NCBI RefSeq assembly: GCF_048007105.1
Contig: NZ_CP180352.1
Span: forward strand, 682,001 to 746,000
DNA: 64,000 bases
Reading direction: 5' to 3'
Source of the DNA: Minwuia sp048007105
Lineage (GTDB): Bacteria; Pseudomonadota; Alphaproteobacteria; Minwuiales; Minwuiaceae
The position numbers were made by a program, and so were the translations under genes. Each line of letters starts with the position of its first letter. Within the stretch, counting starts at the first letter, position 1. A model generated the notes under the pieces. The model had not been told where the DNA came from, ran no database searches, and saw only the letters and a list, made by a program, of their open reading frames with translations. Positions 8,872 through 23,449 of the stretch are shown piece by piece.

Positions 8872-9007
8872 GGCGGTTCTCTCTTCTACATCCGTTGGCG
8901 GCGCTGGCCGGCGGTGGAGACTGGCCCGGGAGTGGTAAACGCTTCGCAAGCCCGCGCAAAGGGACATTGCCGCGCAGGTCGAGAGGCGCAGGACGGGGGA
9001 CACCGAC

Positions 9008-9604
9008 ATGGCCGAGATGGAGTTCTGGTTCGAGTTCGCCAGCACCTATTCCCACATCGCCGCCCAGACCATCGGGGTGCGGGCCACCGAGGCGGGGGTG
9101 AGCGTCCGGTGGCGGCCGTTCCTGCTCGGGCCCATCTTCGCCGCGCAGGGCTGGCGGGACTCGCCGTTCAACATCTACCCGGCCAAGGGCGCCTACATGT
9201 GGCGGGACATGGCGCGCGAATGCGAACGCCTCGGCGTGCCCTTCCGCCATCCCTCGGCCTTTCCGCGCAACGGCCTGACGGCAGCCCGCATCGTCACGGC
9301 TGCCGCGGACGAGACCTGGCAGCCGGAATTCGTCCGTCAGGTCTATCTGGCCAATTTCGCCGGGGACCGGGAGATATCGGAACCCGAGGTCGTGAGTGCC
9401 TGCCTGACCGCCGCCGGCGTGACCGACCCGGCGGCCTGGATCGCCCGTGCAGGCGACCCGGCGGTCAAGGATGCGCTCAAGCGCGCGACGGAAGAGGCGA
9501 TCGCCGCCGGCATCTTCGGCGCGCCGACATTCCGGACGGGCGGCGAGATCTTCTGGGGCGCGGACCGGCTGGACCAGGCGCTGGCCTGGGCCGGGCGGAG
9601 CTGA
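9008..9604 (+). CDS. 2-hydroxychromene-2-carboxylate isomerase / DsbA-family oxidoreductase
   Basis: A 198-residue kappa-class GST-like protein with a thioredoxin fold. The FEFASTYSHIAAQ segment replaces the CxxC of DsbA with a serine/threonine site, as in HCCA isomerase. RWRPFLLGPIF and the late FGAPTFRTGGEIFWGADRLDQAL motif (cis-Pro loop) complete the signature. HCCA isomerase uses glutathione in naphthalene degradation, but most genomic relatives have unknown substrates. No other aromatic-degradation genes are adjacent. It is divergent from the RNase D gene. Confidence 0.82.
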   Translation: MAEMEFWFEFASTYSHIAAQTIGVRATEAGVSVRWRPFLLGPIFAAQGWRDSPFNIYPAKGAYMWRDMARECERLGVPFRHPSAFPRNGLTAARIVTAAADETWQPEFVRQVYLANFAGDREISEPEVVSACLTAAGVTDPAAWIARAGDPAVKDALKRATEEAIAAGIFGAPTFRTGGEIFWGADRLDQALAWAGRS

Positions 9605-9619
9605 CCATCCGCCTGCCGC

Positions 9620-9859
9620 TCAGCAGTTGGCGAGCGTCAGGTCCAGATCGCTGATCCCGACCATGTTGCCCACGCGGCAGCGGAAGGTCTCCGCCGCGCC
9701 GTCCGCCGGCTCGGTGATGCGGACGCGGATCCAGGCGGTATCGCCGTCGCCGGTCTCGACCGCGGCGCGGTGGAGCGTGAACGAGGCGCGGCGGAGTTGG
9801 TCCAGCGCGCGCGGCAGGTGATCGAGCGGATCGTCGCTTCGGAAACTCAGGTCGTACAC
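9620..9859 (-). CDS. small hypothetical protein, possibly ACT-like
   Basis: A 79-residue protein starting at the GTG at 9859, with an excellent GGGGAGGGAAGCC ribosome binding site just before it. The sequence (VYDLSFRSDDPLDHLPRALD... then SFTLHRAAVETGDGDTAWIRVRI... ending SDLDLTLANC) has the beta-alpha-beta-beta feel of an ACT-like small regulatory domain, but I do not recognise a named family. It is divergent from the AsnC/Lrp regulator gene with 147 bp between the starts, so the regulator may control it (inference). The frame stays open far upstream; that extension is not credible because it runs antisense through the regulator. Confidence 0.5.
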   Translation of the reverse strand: MYDLSFRSDDPLDHLPRALDQLRRASFTLHRAAVETGDGDTAWIRVRITEPADGAAETFRCRVGNMVGISDLDLTLANC

Positions 9860-10006
9860 GGCTTCCCTCCCCGGGTTCAGGACGCCGCGCAGACTAACGC
9901 CGGACGCGCAGGCATGTTTCCCGAATTTCAGGAGATTTCGGAATTTCTCAGCAAAATCTCCCGTGAAATGATAGATTCTTGAAAGATCATCCCGGGAACC
10001 CAAAAC

Positions 10007-10489
10007 ATGCCTGAACGCGACCGCAAGCCGCCCGACGCCATCGACCGGCGCATCATGCGCGAACTGGCGAAGGAGGGCCGGCTGACCGCCGCCGAGCTGG
10101 GCGAGCGTGTCGGCCTGTCGAGCAGCCCGGTCTGGCAGCGGGTCAAGCGGCTGGAGGCCGACGGCTACATCGAGGGCTATGCCGCCATCCTGAACGCGCG
10201 GCAGCTCGGTCTGATGCAGACCATCATCATCGAGGTGACGCTGGAGCGGCATGACGACGAGATCGTCGAACGCTTCGGCACCGCGCTGGCCGAGTGCCCG
10301 GAGGTGATCGAGGCCTATCTGACGACCGGCGAATACGACTATTTCATCAAGGTCGCCGTCGACAGCACCGAGGGCTACGAGCGCTTCCTGCGCGAGAAGC
10401 TCTACCGCATCCCCGGCATCCGCCACACCCGCTCCTGCTTCGCGCTGCGCTGCCTGAAGCGGCTGGTATCGCCCGTGCCGGAGGTCTAG
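10007..10489 (+). CDS. Lrp/AsnC family transcriptional regulator
   Basis: A 160-residue regulator. The N-terminal winged helix-turn-helix (AIDRRIMRELAKEGRLTAAELGERVGLSSSPVWQRVKRLEADGYIEGY) has the classical DxxDxxIL and S.S...R arrangement. The C-terminal RAM/AsnC effector domain follows (CPEVIEAYLTTGEYDYFIKVAVDSTEGYERFLREKLYRIPGIRHTRSCF split over residues about 95-145). It probably senses an amino acid or related acid. The small divergent gene at 9620-9859 is the obvious first target to suspect. Confidence 0.92.
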   Translation: MPERDRKPPDAIDRRIMRELAKEGRLTAAELGERVGLSSSPVWQRVKRLEADGYIEGYAAILNARQLGLMQTIIIEVTLERHDDEIVERFGTALAECPEVIEAYLTTGEYDYFIKVAVDSTEGYERFLREKLYRIPGIRHTRSCFALRCLKRLVSPVPEV

Positions 10490-10515
10490 GGGCGGGAACG
10501 CAGACGCCATTTTCC

Positions 10516-10583
10516 CCTTCGGACCTGATCCGAAGGCCTCGGCGCAGGCGGGACGACGAGGTCCTCGGGTCAAGCCCGAGGAC
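10516..10583. repeat. paired TTGA-core palindromes between convergent genes
   Basis: Two perfect or near-perfect hairpins, 10516-10536 (CCTTCGG arms) and 10561-10583 (GTCCTCGGG arms), lie between the stops of the regulator and the thiolase genes. Arms differ between the two but the centres (CCTGA and TCAAG) belong to the same family seen elsewhere in the window. They could act as a bidirectional terminator. Confidence 0.8.
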
Positions 10584-10620
10584 AACAAGGCGCAAGGGGT
10601 GCGCCGGACCTGCTTGCGAC

Positions 10621-11772
10621 CTACACCGTCGCCCCGGACCCGAGGATCGCGGTGACCTGGCTGGAGAGGAACCCGCCATTGCCGTGGGCCAGCGCGACGT
10701 CGACGCCCTCAACCTGCCGTGCGCCGGCGGTGCCGGCGACCTGCTCGACCGCCTCGACCAAAGCGAACAGGCTGTACATGCCCGGATGGACGCAGGAGAG
10801 CCCGCCGCCATTGGTGTTCACCGGCATCTCCCCGCCGGGCGCCGTGCGGCCGCCCTCGAAGTAGCGACCGCCCTCGCCCTTGGGGCAGAAGCCCAGATCC
10901 TCCATGAACAGGATCGGGTTGATGGAGAATGCGTCGTAGAGCTCGCAGACGTCGATATCGGCATGGGTCACCCCGGCCTGCGCGAAGGCGGCGGGGCCGG
11001 ACTCGCTGGCGGCGGTCACGGTCAGGTCCGGCATCATGGCGATGTTCATGTGGAAGGTCGCCGCCGCCGAGCCCAGCACGAAGGCCGGCTTGGCAGTGAG
11101 GTCCTTCGCCCGGTCGGCGCGGGTCACGACCACCGCCGCGCCGCCATCTGTGACCAGGCAGCAGTCGCGGACGCCGAGCGGCGTCGCCACCCGCCGCGCC
11201 GAAAGCACGTCGTCCACCGTCAGATCGCCCTGCATGAAGGCGTCGGGGTTCAGGTTGGCCCATTGCCGGGCCGAGACCGCGACCTCGGCCAGTTGCTCAG
11301 GCGTCGTGCCGTATTCATGCATGTGACGCGCGGCCGCCAGCGCATAGCCGCCGACCGGAAGGCGCGGCTTGTAGACCCCCTCGTAAGGATCCGGCGCCGC
11401 CGCCGAGACCAGCCGCCCGGCGGCCGTCCGCTGGTTGGAGCCATAGGCGATCAGGGCCGTGTCGCAGAGCCCGGCATCCAGCGCCAGCGCCGCCCAGGCG
11501 AGATGGGTCAGGAAGGCCGATCCGCCGGTGCGGTTGTTCTCGGTGATCTTCGGCTGGATGCCGAGATACTCGGCGAAGCTGAGGCCGGAGATGAAATCGC
11601 CGGGCAGGCAGATGAACAGCGCGTCGACATCCGCCGGCGTCAGGTTCGCCTGCCGGAGCGCCTTGATCGAGGCGTTGACGGCGATGTCCATGCTGGTGAA
11701 GCCGGGGGCCTCGCCGATGCCGAAGGTGGCGGCGCCGACGATGGCGCTCCTGCCGCGGGGAAATCCGTTCAT
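10621..11772 (-). CDS. thiolase family protein (SCP-2/lipid-transfer type acetyl-CoA acetyltransferase)
   Basis: A 383-residue thiolase-fold enzyme of the SCP-x / non-decarboxylating subgroup. Visible features: the N-terminal AIVGAATFGIGEAPG.TSMD, an RLVSAAAPDPYE stretch, the CCLVTDGGAAVVVTRADRA segment typical of this subgroup, and the C-terminal NTNGGGLSCVHPGMYSLFALVEAVEQVAG block. In these proteins the usual first active-site Cys is often absent; here that region reads GGSAFLTHLAW without Cys. It is directly upstream of a DUF35 OB-fold gene on the same strand (the DUF35 gene is transcribed first), a standard pairing for thiolases acting on CoA thioesters. Confidence 0.85.
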   Translation of the reverse strand: MNGFPRGRSAIVGAATFGIGEAPGFTSMDIAVNASIKALRQANLTPADVDALFICLPGDFISGLSFAEYLGIQPKITENNRTGGSAFLTHLAWAALALDAGLCDTALIAYGSNQRTAAGRLVSAAAPDPYEGVYKPRLPVGGYALAAARHMHEYGTTPEQLAEVAVSARQWANLNPDAFMQGDLTVDDVLSARRVATPLGVRDCCLVTDGGAAVVVTRADRAKDLTAKPAFVLGSAAATFHMNIAMMPDLTVTAASESGPAAFAQAGVTHADIDVCELYDAFSINPILFMEDLGFCPKGEGGRYFEGGRTAPGGEMPVNTNGGGLSCVHPGMYSLFALVEAVEQVAGTAGARQVEGVDVALAHGNGGFLSSQVTAILGSGATV

Positions 11773-11783
11773 GGCGTCCTCCC

Positions 11784-12164
11784 TCAGGCCGGGTCGAAAA
11801 CGACGACGGGGGCCCCGTCCTCGTCAGCGATGCGGGCGGTGACGGCCATGCCGATGCGAACGTCTTCGGCGGGCACGCCCTCGACGCGGCTCATCATGCG
11901 CGGGCCTTCCTCCAGATCGATCAGGGCGACGCTGTAGGCTTCGGCGGGCGGGCGCTGGTTGATCGCGGTGGCCGAATAGACCGTGCCGCGGCCCGAGGCC
12001 TTGACCCATTCCAGATCGGTCGCGCCGGTGCGCGGCTCGGCCACGCGCGGATAGAACATGAACCGCCCGCTGGAACGGCTGCGCAGCAGCATGAACCGGC
12101 CCTCGGCCAGAAACGCCTTGTACTCGCTCTCGGGCTTCACGCCCGACAGACCCTCATCCGACAT
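11784..12164 (-). CDS. DUF35 OB-fold protein, thiolase partner, without zinc-ribbon cysteines
   Basis: A 126-residue thiolase-associated protein. The C-terminal OB-fold is clear (GRGTVYSATAINQRPP, VALIDLEEGPRMMSRVEGV, VRIGMAVTARIADEDGAPVVVF). The N-terminal rubredoxin-like region, which in most relatives is CxxC...CxxC, reads LLRSRSSGRFMFYPRVAEPRTGATDLEW with no cysteine, so it cannot bind zinc in the usual way. ATG 12164 has a strong GGGGAGG site. It precedes the thiolase gene by 11 bp. Confidence 0.83.
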   Translation of the reverse strand: MSDEGLSGVKPESEYKAFLAEGRFMLLRSRSSGRFMFYPRVAEPRTGATDLEWVKASGRGTVYSATAINQRPPAEAYSVALIDLEEGPRMMSRVEGVPAEDVRIGMAVTARIADEDGAPVVVFDPA

Positions 12165-12317
12165 CGGATACCTCCCCGTCTCTCTCCCGCCGGCGAGCCT
12201 GCCCCGCGCCGCACGGACGCGCAAGCCGCGGGGCGATCTGGCGCAATTGCCAACCGGCGGCGCAGGGCGTAAACCGGGGCGCAGAGACGGAGTGGCTCCA
12301 GCAGAGGGAAGACGTCC

Positions 12318-13274
12318 ATGCGTGGCAAGCGCGTCGTGGTTTTCGGCGGATCCGGGTTCATCGGGCGCTATCTGGTGCGCCGGCTGGCGCATGAGGGTGC
12401 GCTGGTCACCGTGGCGGTGCGCGACCCGGAAGGGGCGCAGTTCCTGAAGCCGATGGGCGATGTCGGGCAGATCACGCCGCTCTACGCCAATATCCGCAAG
12501 CCGAAGACGCTGGAGCGCGCGCTGCAGCATGCCGAAGCGGTGGTCAATCTGGTCGGCGTCCTGCATCAGGGCAATCAGGCCTTTGCCGGCGCCCACGCGC
12601 TGGGCGCGAAGAACATCGCCGAGAAGGCCGCCGAGCTCGGCATCGAGACCTTCGTGCAGGTGTCGGCGATCGGCGCGGACGCGGCCAGCGACTCGCTCTA
12701 TGCCCGCACCAAGGCGGCCGGCGAGAAAGTGGTCATGGATGCGATCCCGACGGCCACGATCCTGCGCCCGTCGGTCGTGTTCGGGCCGGAAGACGATTTC
12801 CTGAACCGCTTCGGCGCCATGGCGCGGCTGGTGCCGGTGCTGCCGCTGGTCGGCGGCGGCGAGACCCGCTTCCAGCCGGTCTATGTCGGCGATGTGGCCG
12901 ACGCCATCATGGCGGCGCTGTCCCGTGAGGACGCACGCGGCAAGACCTACGAGCTGGGCGGCCCGCGTGTGCTGAGCTTCAGGGAGGTCCTCGAGTTCAT
13001 CCTGGCCGAGACCCGGCGCCGGGCGCTGCTGGTGCCGCTGCCTTTCGCCGCGGCCCTGCCGCTGGGCGCGGTCATGCAGTTCCTGCCGAACCCGCCGCTG
13101 ACGCTGGATCAGGTCAAGCAGCTGGGCCACGACAATGTGGTCTCCGACGGCGCGCCGGGGCTGGCCGAGCTGGGCATCTCCGCGCCCACGCCGATGCAGG
13201 CGATTGCGCCGTCCTACCTCGCCCGCTACCGCAAGCCGGGCAGCCAGCGGACCGCCGACCAGGGCCAGAGCTAG
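12318..13274 (+). CDS. complex I NDUFA9-subunit-like NAD(P)-binding protein
   Basis: A 318-residue atypical short-chain dehydrogenase/epimerase-fold protein. The Rossmann motif VVVFGGSGFIGRYLVRRLA is followed by NLVGVLHQGNQAFAGAHALGAKNIA, VQVSAIGADAASDSLYARTKAAGE and TILRPSVVFGPEDDFLNRF, all hallmarks of the alphaproteobacterial NDUFA9 homologues. It may contribute to complex I assembly or stability, although the nuo genes are not nearby. Start ATG 12318 has GAGGGAAGACGTCC upstream. Confidence 0.85.
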   Translation: MRGKRVVVFGGSGFIGRYLVRRLAHEGALVTVAVRDPEGAQFLKPMGDVGQITPLYANIRKPKTLERALQHAEAVVNLVGVLHQGNQAFAGAHALGAKNIAEKAAELGIETFVQVSAIGADAASDSLYARTKAAGEKVVMDAIPTATILRPSVVFGPEDDFLNRFGAMARLVPVLPLVGGGETRFQPVYVGDVADAIMAALSREDARGKTYELGGPRVLSFREVLEFILAETRRRALLVPLPFAAALPLGAVMQFLPNPPLTLDQVKQLGHDNVVSDGAPGLAELGISAPTPMQAIAPSYLARYRKPGSQRTADQGQS

Positions 13275-13677
13275 CAACAATCCGAAAGTCATCGGCCGCA
13301 ACGCCGCAAGATGCTTTCCAAACCATGTCAATATTGTTGACATACCTGCGGGCGCAGCGTATCACCGCCTCGGAGACAGGGTGCTTGCCTTAACGGAGCA
13401 AGCTGGCCATATTCCGCGCTCCGATCCCGCTCTTCCGGGCGGTACCGGAGACATGGGGGTGGTCGGGTAAAACCGCGCCGTATCGGCAGAAAGATGCCGT
13501 ACGGACGGGCCTTGAAGCATCTCTGGAAAACTGCCGGGAGATACCACCCGGACGCGACAGGCAATATTGCCGCGACCGCCGTCTCAGTGACGACGGCCGT
13601 GATCGACACGCGGGCGACCGCGTGTACGACGGGGCCCCATCGGAACGGCGGTTGAGACTGTGACGATGGAGTTCTTG
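13275..13677. other. gltB leader/intergenic region
   Basis: About 400 bp with no credible gene. It holds a sigma-70-like promoter at 13337-13365 and a stem-loop at 13478-13504 (arms CCGTA-CGGCA and TGCCG-TACGG with one bulge). Several smaller GC-rich inverted repeats follow. I could not match it to a named riboswitch. Confidence 0.5.
13337..13365 (+). promoter_or_regulatory. candidate sigma-70 promoter for gltBD
   Basis: TTGACA at 13337-13342, a 17-bp spacer and TATCAC at 13360-13365. The -35 is perfect and the -10 keeps the T-A start. It points toward gltB and would give a leader of roughly 300 nt. Confidence 0.5.
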
Positions 13678-19712
<6,035 letters not shown>

Positions 19713-19731
19713 CCGGCGGCGGCGCAGGCCG

Positions 19732-20220
19732 TCAGTCGAAGTCGAGCAGAAGCAGCAGCGTGTCGACGTCGCGGCCGTTGGCGGCCAGCGGCAGGTGCAC
19801 CGATCTGAAGCTGCGGAACTCCCGGCCGACGAATTCCAGATCGCCGGCGAAGTAGGCTGGCGCCCGCGTGTCGACGGCGGTGGCGAACTTGGCGTCGTAG
19901 TCCTCGCGGATTCCATCGTCGTAGATGTCGTGGAACCAGAAACCGCTGACGTCGCGGCCCATCTGGCGTGCAATGCTGGTCCCGATCAGGCGCCAGCGGA
20001 AGCGGGGCGGACGGCCTTCGACGTCCACCAAGCTGACATGGCCGAGCCAGGGACGGAAATCCTCGGGCAGGAAATCGCGCCGGGCCGGCAGCAGGCCGTC
20101 GCGGAGGCGGCTCTGCCAGAGATCGTGGATGCCGGTGATCGCCGCGCTCTCGGGAAATCCCTCGGGACGGGCAGAGAGGTTGAGTCGCTTGAGAGTTCCG
20201 GACGGCTGTGCGGCGTTCAT
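19732..20220 (-). CDS. PAS domain (PAS_5) protein
   Basis: A 162-residue protein composed of one PAS_5-type domain, a family abundant in Rhodospirillales. Typical features are the early LWQSRLRDGLLPARRDFLPEDFRPWLGHVSLVD block split over residues about 34-66, then FRWRLIGTSIA and GFWFHDIYD. It has no attached kinase or cyclase output domain, so its role is probably sensory or as a partner of another protein. It is convergent with gltD, 19 bp apart. Confidence 0.75.
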   Translation of the reverse strand: MNAAQPSGTLKRLNLSARPEGFPESAAITGIHDLWQSRLRDGLLPARRDFLPEDFRPWLGHVSLVDVEGRPPRFRWRLIGTSIARQMGRDVSGFWFHDIYDDGIREDYDAKFATAVDTRAPAYFAGDLEFVGREFRSFRSVHLPLAANGRDVDTLLLLLDFD

Positions 20221-20322
20221 GCTTCTTCCCGGTTCGCCGGCGCAAATGTGACGCCGCCAGTATCCTGACTAAACCGAACCGGTAAATGAATCCACAATTT
20301 CAGAGCCGAAATTGCCCCGACG

Positions 20323-21081
20323 TCAGTTGGTGCGGGTGGCGGGGAAGCTGACCCGGACGTCCTTCTCAAGCTCCAGATCGCGATAGAGGTCGTCCAGCGG
20401 CGGCGGGGCGCCGTTGCGGATCTCGTGTTCGCGGTTCTGGTAGTAGAGCGTGCGGACGGACGCGTAGAGATCGATCGCCGTCGCCTCCAGCGCCTCGAAC
20501 TCCTCGATCCGCTCGGAGCGGTTGTCCACCAGCCGGGTGCCGGTGCGGGCCATCGAAGGCACGAACCCGAAGACCAGGCTGAACGGATCGGTGACGGTGT
20601 CGACCACGAAGCCGGCAGTGTCGCGGCCCGTGGACGGACCCAGCAGCGGCAGCATCAGATACGGGCCGCTCTCATAGCCCCAGACCGCCAGCGTCTGGCC
20701 GAAGTCTTCCTTGCGGCGCTCGAAATTGCCCGCGGTGGTGACATCGAACAGGCCGCCCAGGCCGATCGTGGAATTGATGGTGAAGCGCAGGAAGGTGTGC
20801 CACGCCGCCTCGGCGTCGCCCTGCAGGATGTTGTTGAACAGCGTCCGCGGCTCGGAAAGGTTTTCCAGCGCATTCGAGACGCCCATGCGGGCCGGCTCGG
20901 GCACCACGAAGCGATAGCCGCGCGACACCGGCTCCATCACCGCCTGGTCCAGCCCCATGTTGAACTGGAAGATTTCACGGTTGGTTTCCTCGTACGGATC
21001 GTTCGGCGCATCCGCCATCACGACCGTAGACGAAACGAGAAGTGCAGCGCCGCCCAGCAATGCCCCACGCAAGAACTTCAT
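20323..21081 (-). CDS. mlaA: MlaA (VacJ) family outer-membrane lipid-asymmetry protein without lipobox
   Basis: A 252-residue MlaA. Family blocks are clear: NDPYEETNREIFQFNMGLDQ, EPRTLFNNILQGD, FTINSTIGLGGLFD and YLMLPLLGPSTGRDTAG. MlaA removes mislocalised phospholipid from the outer leaflet and passes it to MlaC. Unusually, the N-terminus (MKFLRGALLGGAALLVSSTVVMADA) has no cysteine, so there is no lipobox; it looks like a signal-peptidase-I cleaved sequence. No mla transport genes are adjacent. The start at 21081 opens the signal peptide; a longer frame reaches 21228 without support. Confidence 0.88.
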   Translation of the reverse strand: MKFLRGALLGGAALLVSSTVVMADAPNDPYEETNREIFQFNMGLDQAVMEPVSRGYRFVVPEPARMGVSNALENLSEPRTLFNNILQGDAEAAWHTFLRFTINSTIGLGGLFDVTTAGNFERRKEDFGQTLAVWGYESGPYLMLPLLGPSTGRDTAGFVVDTVTDPFSLVFGFVPSMARTGTRLVDNRSERIEEFEALEATAIDLYASVRTLYYQNREHEIRNGAPPPLDDLYRDLELEKDVRVSFPATRTN

Positions 21082-21242
21082 GACCCCAACACCTCCATAA
21101 CCGGACCTCCAGAATATCATCTGGATCAGCCCCGTCATCCTTGCAACGTACAAGTTTCCAAAGTGTGATGACCGTATGGCACGCCCGCCACAATGTACAA
21201 TTTGTCGGCATTCGGGCGATTCGCACAAGGGGAGGTTGTTGC

Positions 21243-22142
21243 ATGAGCTACCGGTCGATTTACCGGCAGGATCTGTTTGCGGGCATGGTTGTCCTGGTGA
21301 CCGGCGGGGGATCCGGCATCGGGCGGTGCGTCGCGCATGAGCTTGCGTCCCTGGGGGCGACGGTCGCGCTGGCGGGGCGCCGAATGGAGCGTCTGGAGGC
21401 CACGGCCGCGGAAATCGCCGAGGATGGCGGCAAGGCGATCTGCCATGCCTGCGACCTGCGGGTCGAAGACGCGGTGAAGGAGATGATCGCAGACATCGTC
21501 GCCCGCGCGGGCCGGCTGGACGGGGTCGTGAACAATGCCGGCGGGCAATTCACCTCGCCCGCCGCGGACATGTCGACCAAGGGCTACGAGACCGTGCTGC
21601 GCAACAACCAGGTGGCGCAGTTCACCGTGGCACGGGAGGCCTTCAACCAGTGGATGAAGGATCATGGCGGCGCCATCGTGAACATCTCCGCCGACCCGAT
21701 CGGCGGCATGCCGGCCATGGTCCACAGCGCCGGCGCCCGCGCCGGGCTGATCGCGGTCTCGGACACGCTGGCCTATGAATGGGCCGCCAACGGCGTCCGC
21801 GTGAACACGGTCGTCCCGGGCTATATCGCCTCGTCGGGCATGAACGCCTACACGCCCGAGATGCAGGCGAAGTTCGCGGCCGGGGTGAAGAAGATGCCGC
21901 TGAAGCGCATGGGCACCGAGGCCGAGGTCTCGTCGGTGATCTGCTTCCTGCTGTCGGAGGGCGCGTCCTATGTCACCGGCGCCTGCTACTACGTCCACGG
22001 CGCCAGCAGCTCGATCCGCCAGGACTGGGACATACCCGACCATACCAACGCGAAACCCTACCAGGGTTTCCACCGCTATAATGGGCCATCCGCCTTTCTG
22101 GGCGATTATGGCAAGGACGGGTCCGGGGAGGATCAGGCATGA
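21243..22142 (+). CDS. SDR family oxidoreductase, PECR-like, without canonical YxxxK
   Basis: A 299-residue short-chain dehydrogenase. The cofactor motif VLVTGGGSGIGR and NNAG (VVNNAGG) are intact and the catalytic Ser lies in VNISADP. The usual YxxxK is replaced by HSAGARAG (His for Tyr, Arg for Lys). That arrangement recalls peroxisomal trans-2-enoyl-CoA reductases, where the ARAG motif is conserved. The C-terminus has an added 40-residue tail. Its stop overlaps the next gene in ATGA, so it works with, or is at least coexpressed with, the flavin monooxygenase. The substrate is unknown. Confidence 0.82.
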   Translation: MSYRSIYRQDLFAGMVVLVTGGGSGIGRCVAHELASLGATVALAGRRMERLEATAAEIAEDGGKAICHACDLRVEDAVKEMIADIVARAGRLDGVVNNAGGQFTSPAADMSTKGYETVLRNNQVAQFTVAREAFNQWMKDHGGAIVNISADPIGGMPAMVHSAGARAGLIAVSDTLAYEWAANGVRVNTVVPGYIASSGMNAYTPEMQAKFAAGVKKMPLKRMGTEAEVSSVICFLLSEGASYVTGACYYVHGASSSIRQDWDIPDHTNAKPYQGFHRYNGPSAFLGDYGKDGSGEDQA

Positions 22143-23374
22143 AATTCGGCATCTTCTACGAACACCAGATCCCGCGGCCCTGGGACGACCGCTCCGAGCA
22201 GCGGACCCTGGACGAGTCGCTGGAGCAGATCGAACTGGCCGACAGCCTCGGCTTCGACAACGCCTGGGTGGTGGAGCATCATTTCCTGGAGGAGTATTCC
22301 CACGCCTCGGCGCCGGAAGTCTTCCTCGGCGCCGCCAGCCAGCGGACGAAGAATATCCGCCTGGGCCACGGCATCGTCCAGATCACCACGAACCAGCCGC
22401 ACCGCGTCGCCGAGAAGGTCTCGACGCTGGACCTGCTGTCCAACGGCCGGGTCGAGCTGGGCCTGGGCGAGGGCGCGGGGCCGGCGGAACTGCACCCCTT
22501 CGGCGTTCAGGTCCGCTCCAAGCGTGACCGCTGGGAGGAAGCGGTGAAGGCCATCGTCCCGATGTTCACGAAGACCGACTGGGAGTTCCACGGCGAGTAT
22601 TTCGACTTCCCCGCGCGCAACGTGGTGCCGAAGCCGCTGCAGAAGCCGCATCCGCCGCTCTGGGTCGCGTGCTCCAACATCAAGACCATCGCCAAGGCGG
22701 GCGAGTGGGGCATGGGCGCGCTGGGCTTCAGCTTCATCTCCGCGGAGGCGGCGAAGGCCTGGGTCCACCGCTACTACAACACCATGCTGAAGCATCCGGG
22801 CAAGCTGACCGACTACCCGTCGAACCCGAACATCGCCATCGCCAACGGCTTCTTCTGCGCCGAGACCGACGAGGAGGCGATCGAGAAGGCCCATGGCTGG
22901 ACCTTCTTCATCTTCGCCCTGTCCTATTACGGTCGCATGGGTGTCGACGCGCCGGGCAAGAGCGACCTCTGGTCCGCCTATCAGGAATGGCGCTATTCCG
23001 AAAAGGCCGAGAAGGCGGTCGAGAACGCGCTGATCGGCAGCCCCGAGACGCTCAGGCGGAAGATCCGCACCTTCCAGGACGCGCATGTCGACCAGTGCAT
23101 CCTGGTCGCCCAGGCGGGCCGGACCAGCCACGAGGACATCTGCAAGAGCTACCGCCTGTTCGCCGAGGAGGTCATGCCCGAGTTCCATGCCGAGCAGCCG
23201 GCGCATGAAGCCTGGAAGGCGGAGGTGCTGTCGGGCGCGATCGAGCTGGAGGAGCTGACAACCGAGGGCTTCGACCTCTACAGCCATCAGAACGAGGATA
23301 TCGTCCGGCTGACGCCCGAAGAGCTGAAGGCCCAGATGGCGGCGAAGGAGAAGCAGGCCGCGGCCGGCGACTGA
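22139..23374 (+). CDS. LLM class flavin-dependent oxidoreductase (luciferase-like)
   Basis: A 411-residue bacterial-luciferase-fold monooxygenase using reduced FMN. The N-terminal MKFGIFYEHQIPRPW, the AWVVEHHFLEEYS metal/flavin segment (EHHF), LGHGIVQITTNQPHRVAEK and GRVELGLGEG are diagnostic. Relatives oxidise alkanals, alkanesulfonates, nitrilotriacetate or long-chain alkanes. No flavin reductase gene is adjacent, so electrons must come from elsewhere. It is coupled to the upstream SDR by a 4-bp overlap. Confidence 0.88.
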   Translation: MKFGIFYEHQIPRPWDDRSEQRTLDESLEQIELADSLGFDNAWVVEHHFLEEYSHASAPEVFLGAASQRTKNIRLGHGIVQITTNQPHRVAEKVSTLDLLSNGRVELGLGEGAGPAELHPFGVQVRSKRDRWEEAVKAIVPMFTKTDWEFHGEYFDFPARNVVPKPLQKPHPPLWVACSNIKTIAKAGEWGMGALGFSFISAEAAKAWVHRYYNTMLKHPGKLTDYPSNPNIAIANGFFCAETDEEAIEKAHGWTFFIFALSYYGRMGVDAPGKSDLWSAYQEWRYSEKAEKAVENALIGSPETLRRKIRTFQDAHVDQCILVAQAGRTSHEDICKSYRLFAEEVMPEFHAEQPAHEAWKAEVLSGAIELEELTTEGFDLYSHQNEDIVRLTPEELKAQMAAKEKQAAAGD

Positions 23375-23449
23375 CCGGTCGAACCGCCTGCTGCTGCGGA
23401 ATGCGTTAATCGTTTCGCAACCGTGGCTCATTAACTTGATCTATCAACG

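Noticed and set aside
13478..13504. Possible riboswitch in the gltB leader
   Set aside because: Only one stem-loop is clear and I could not match a known aptamer core; kept as intergenic structure only.
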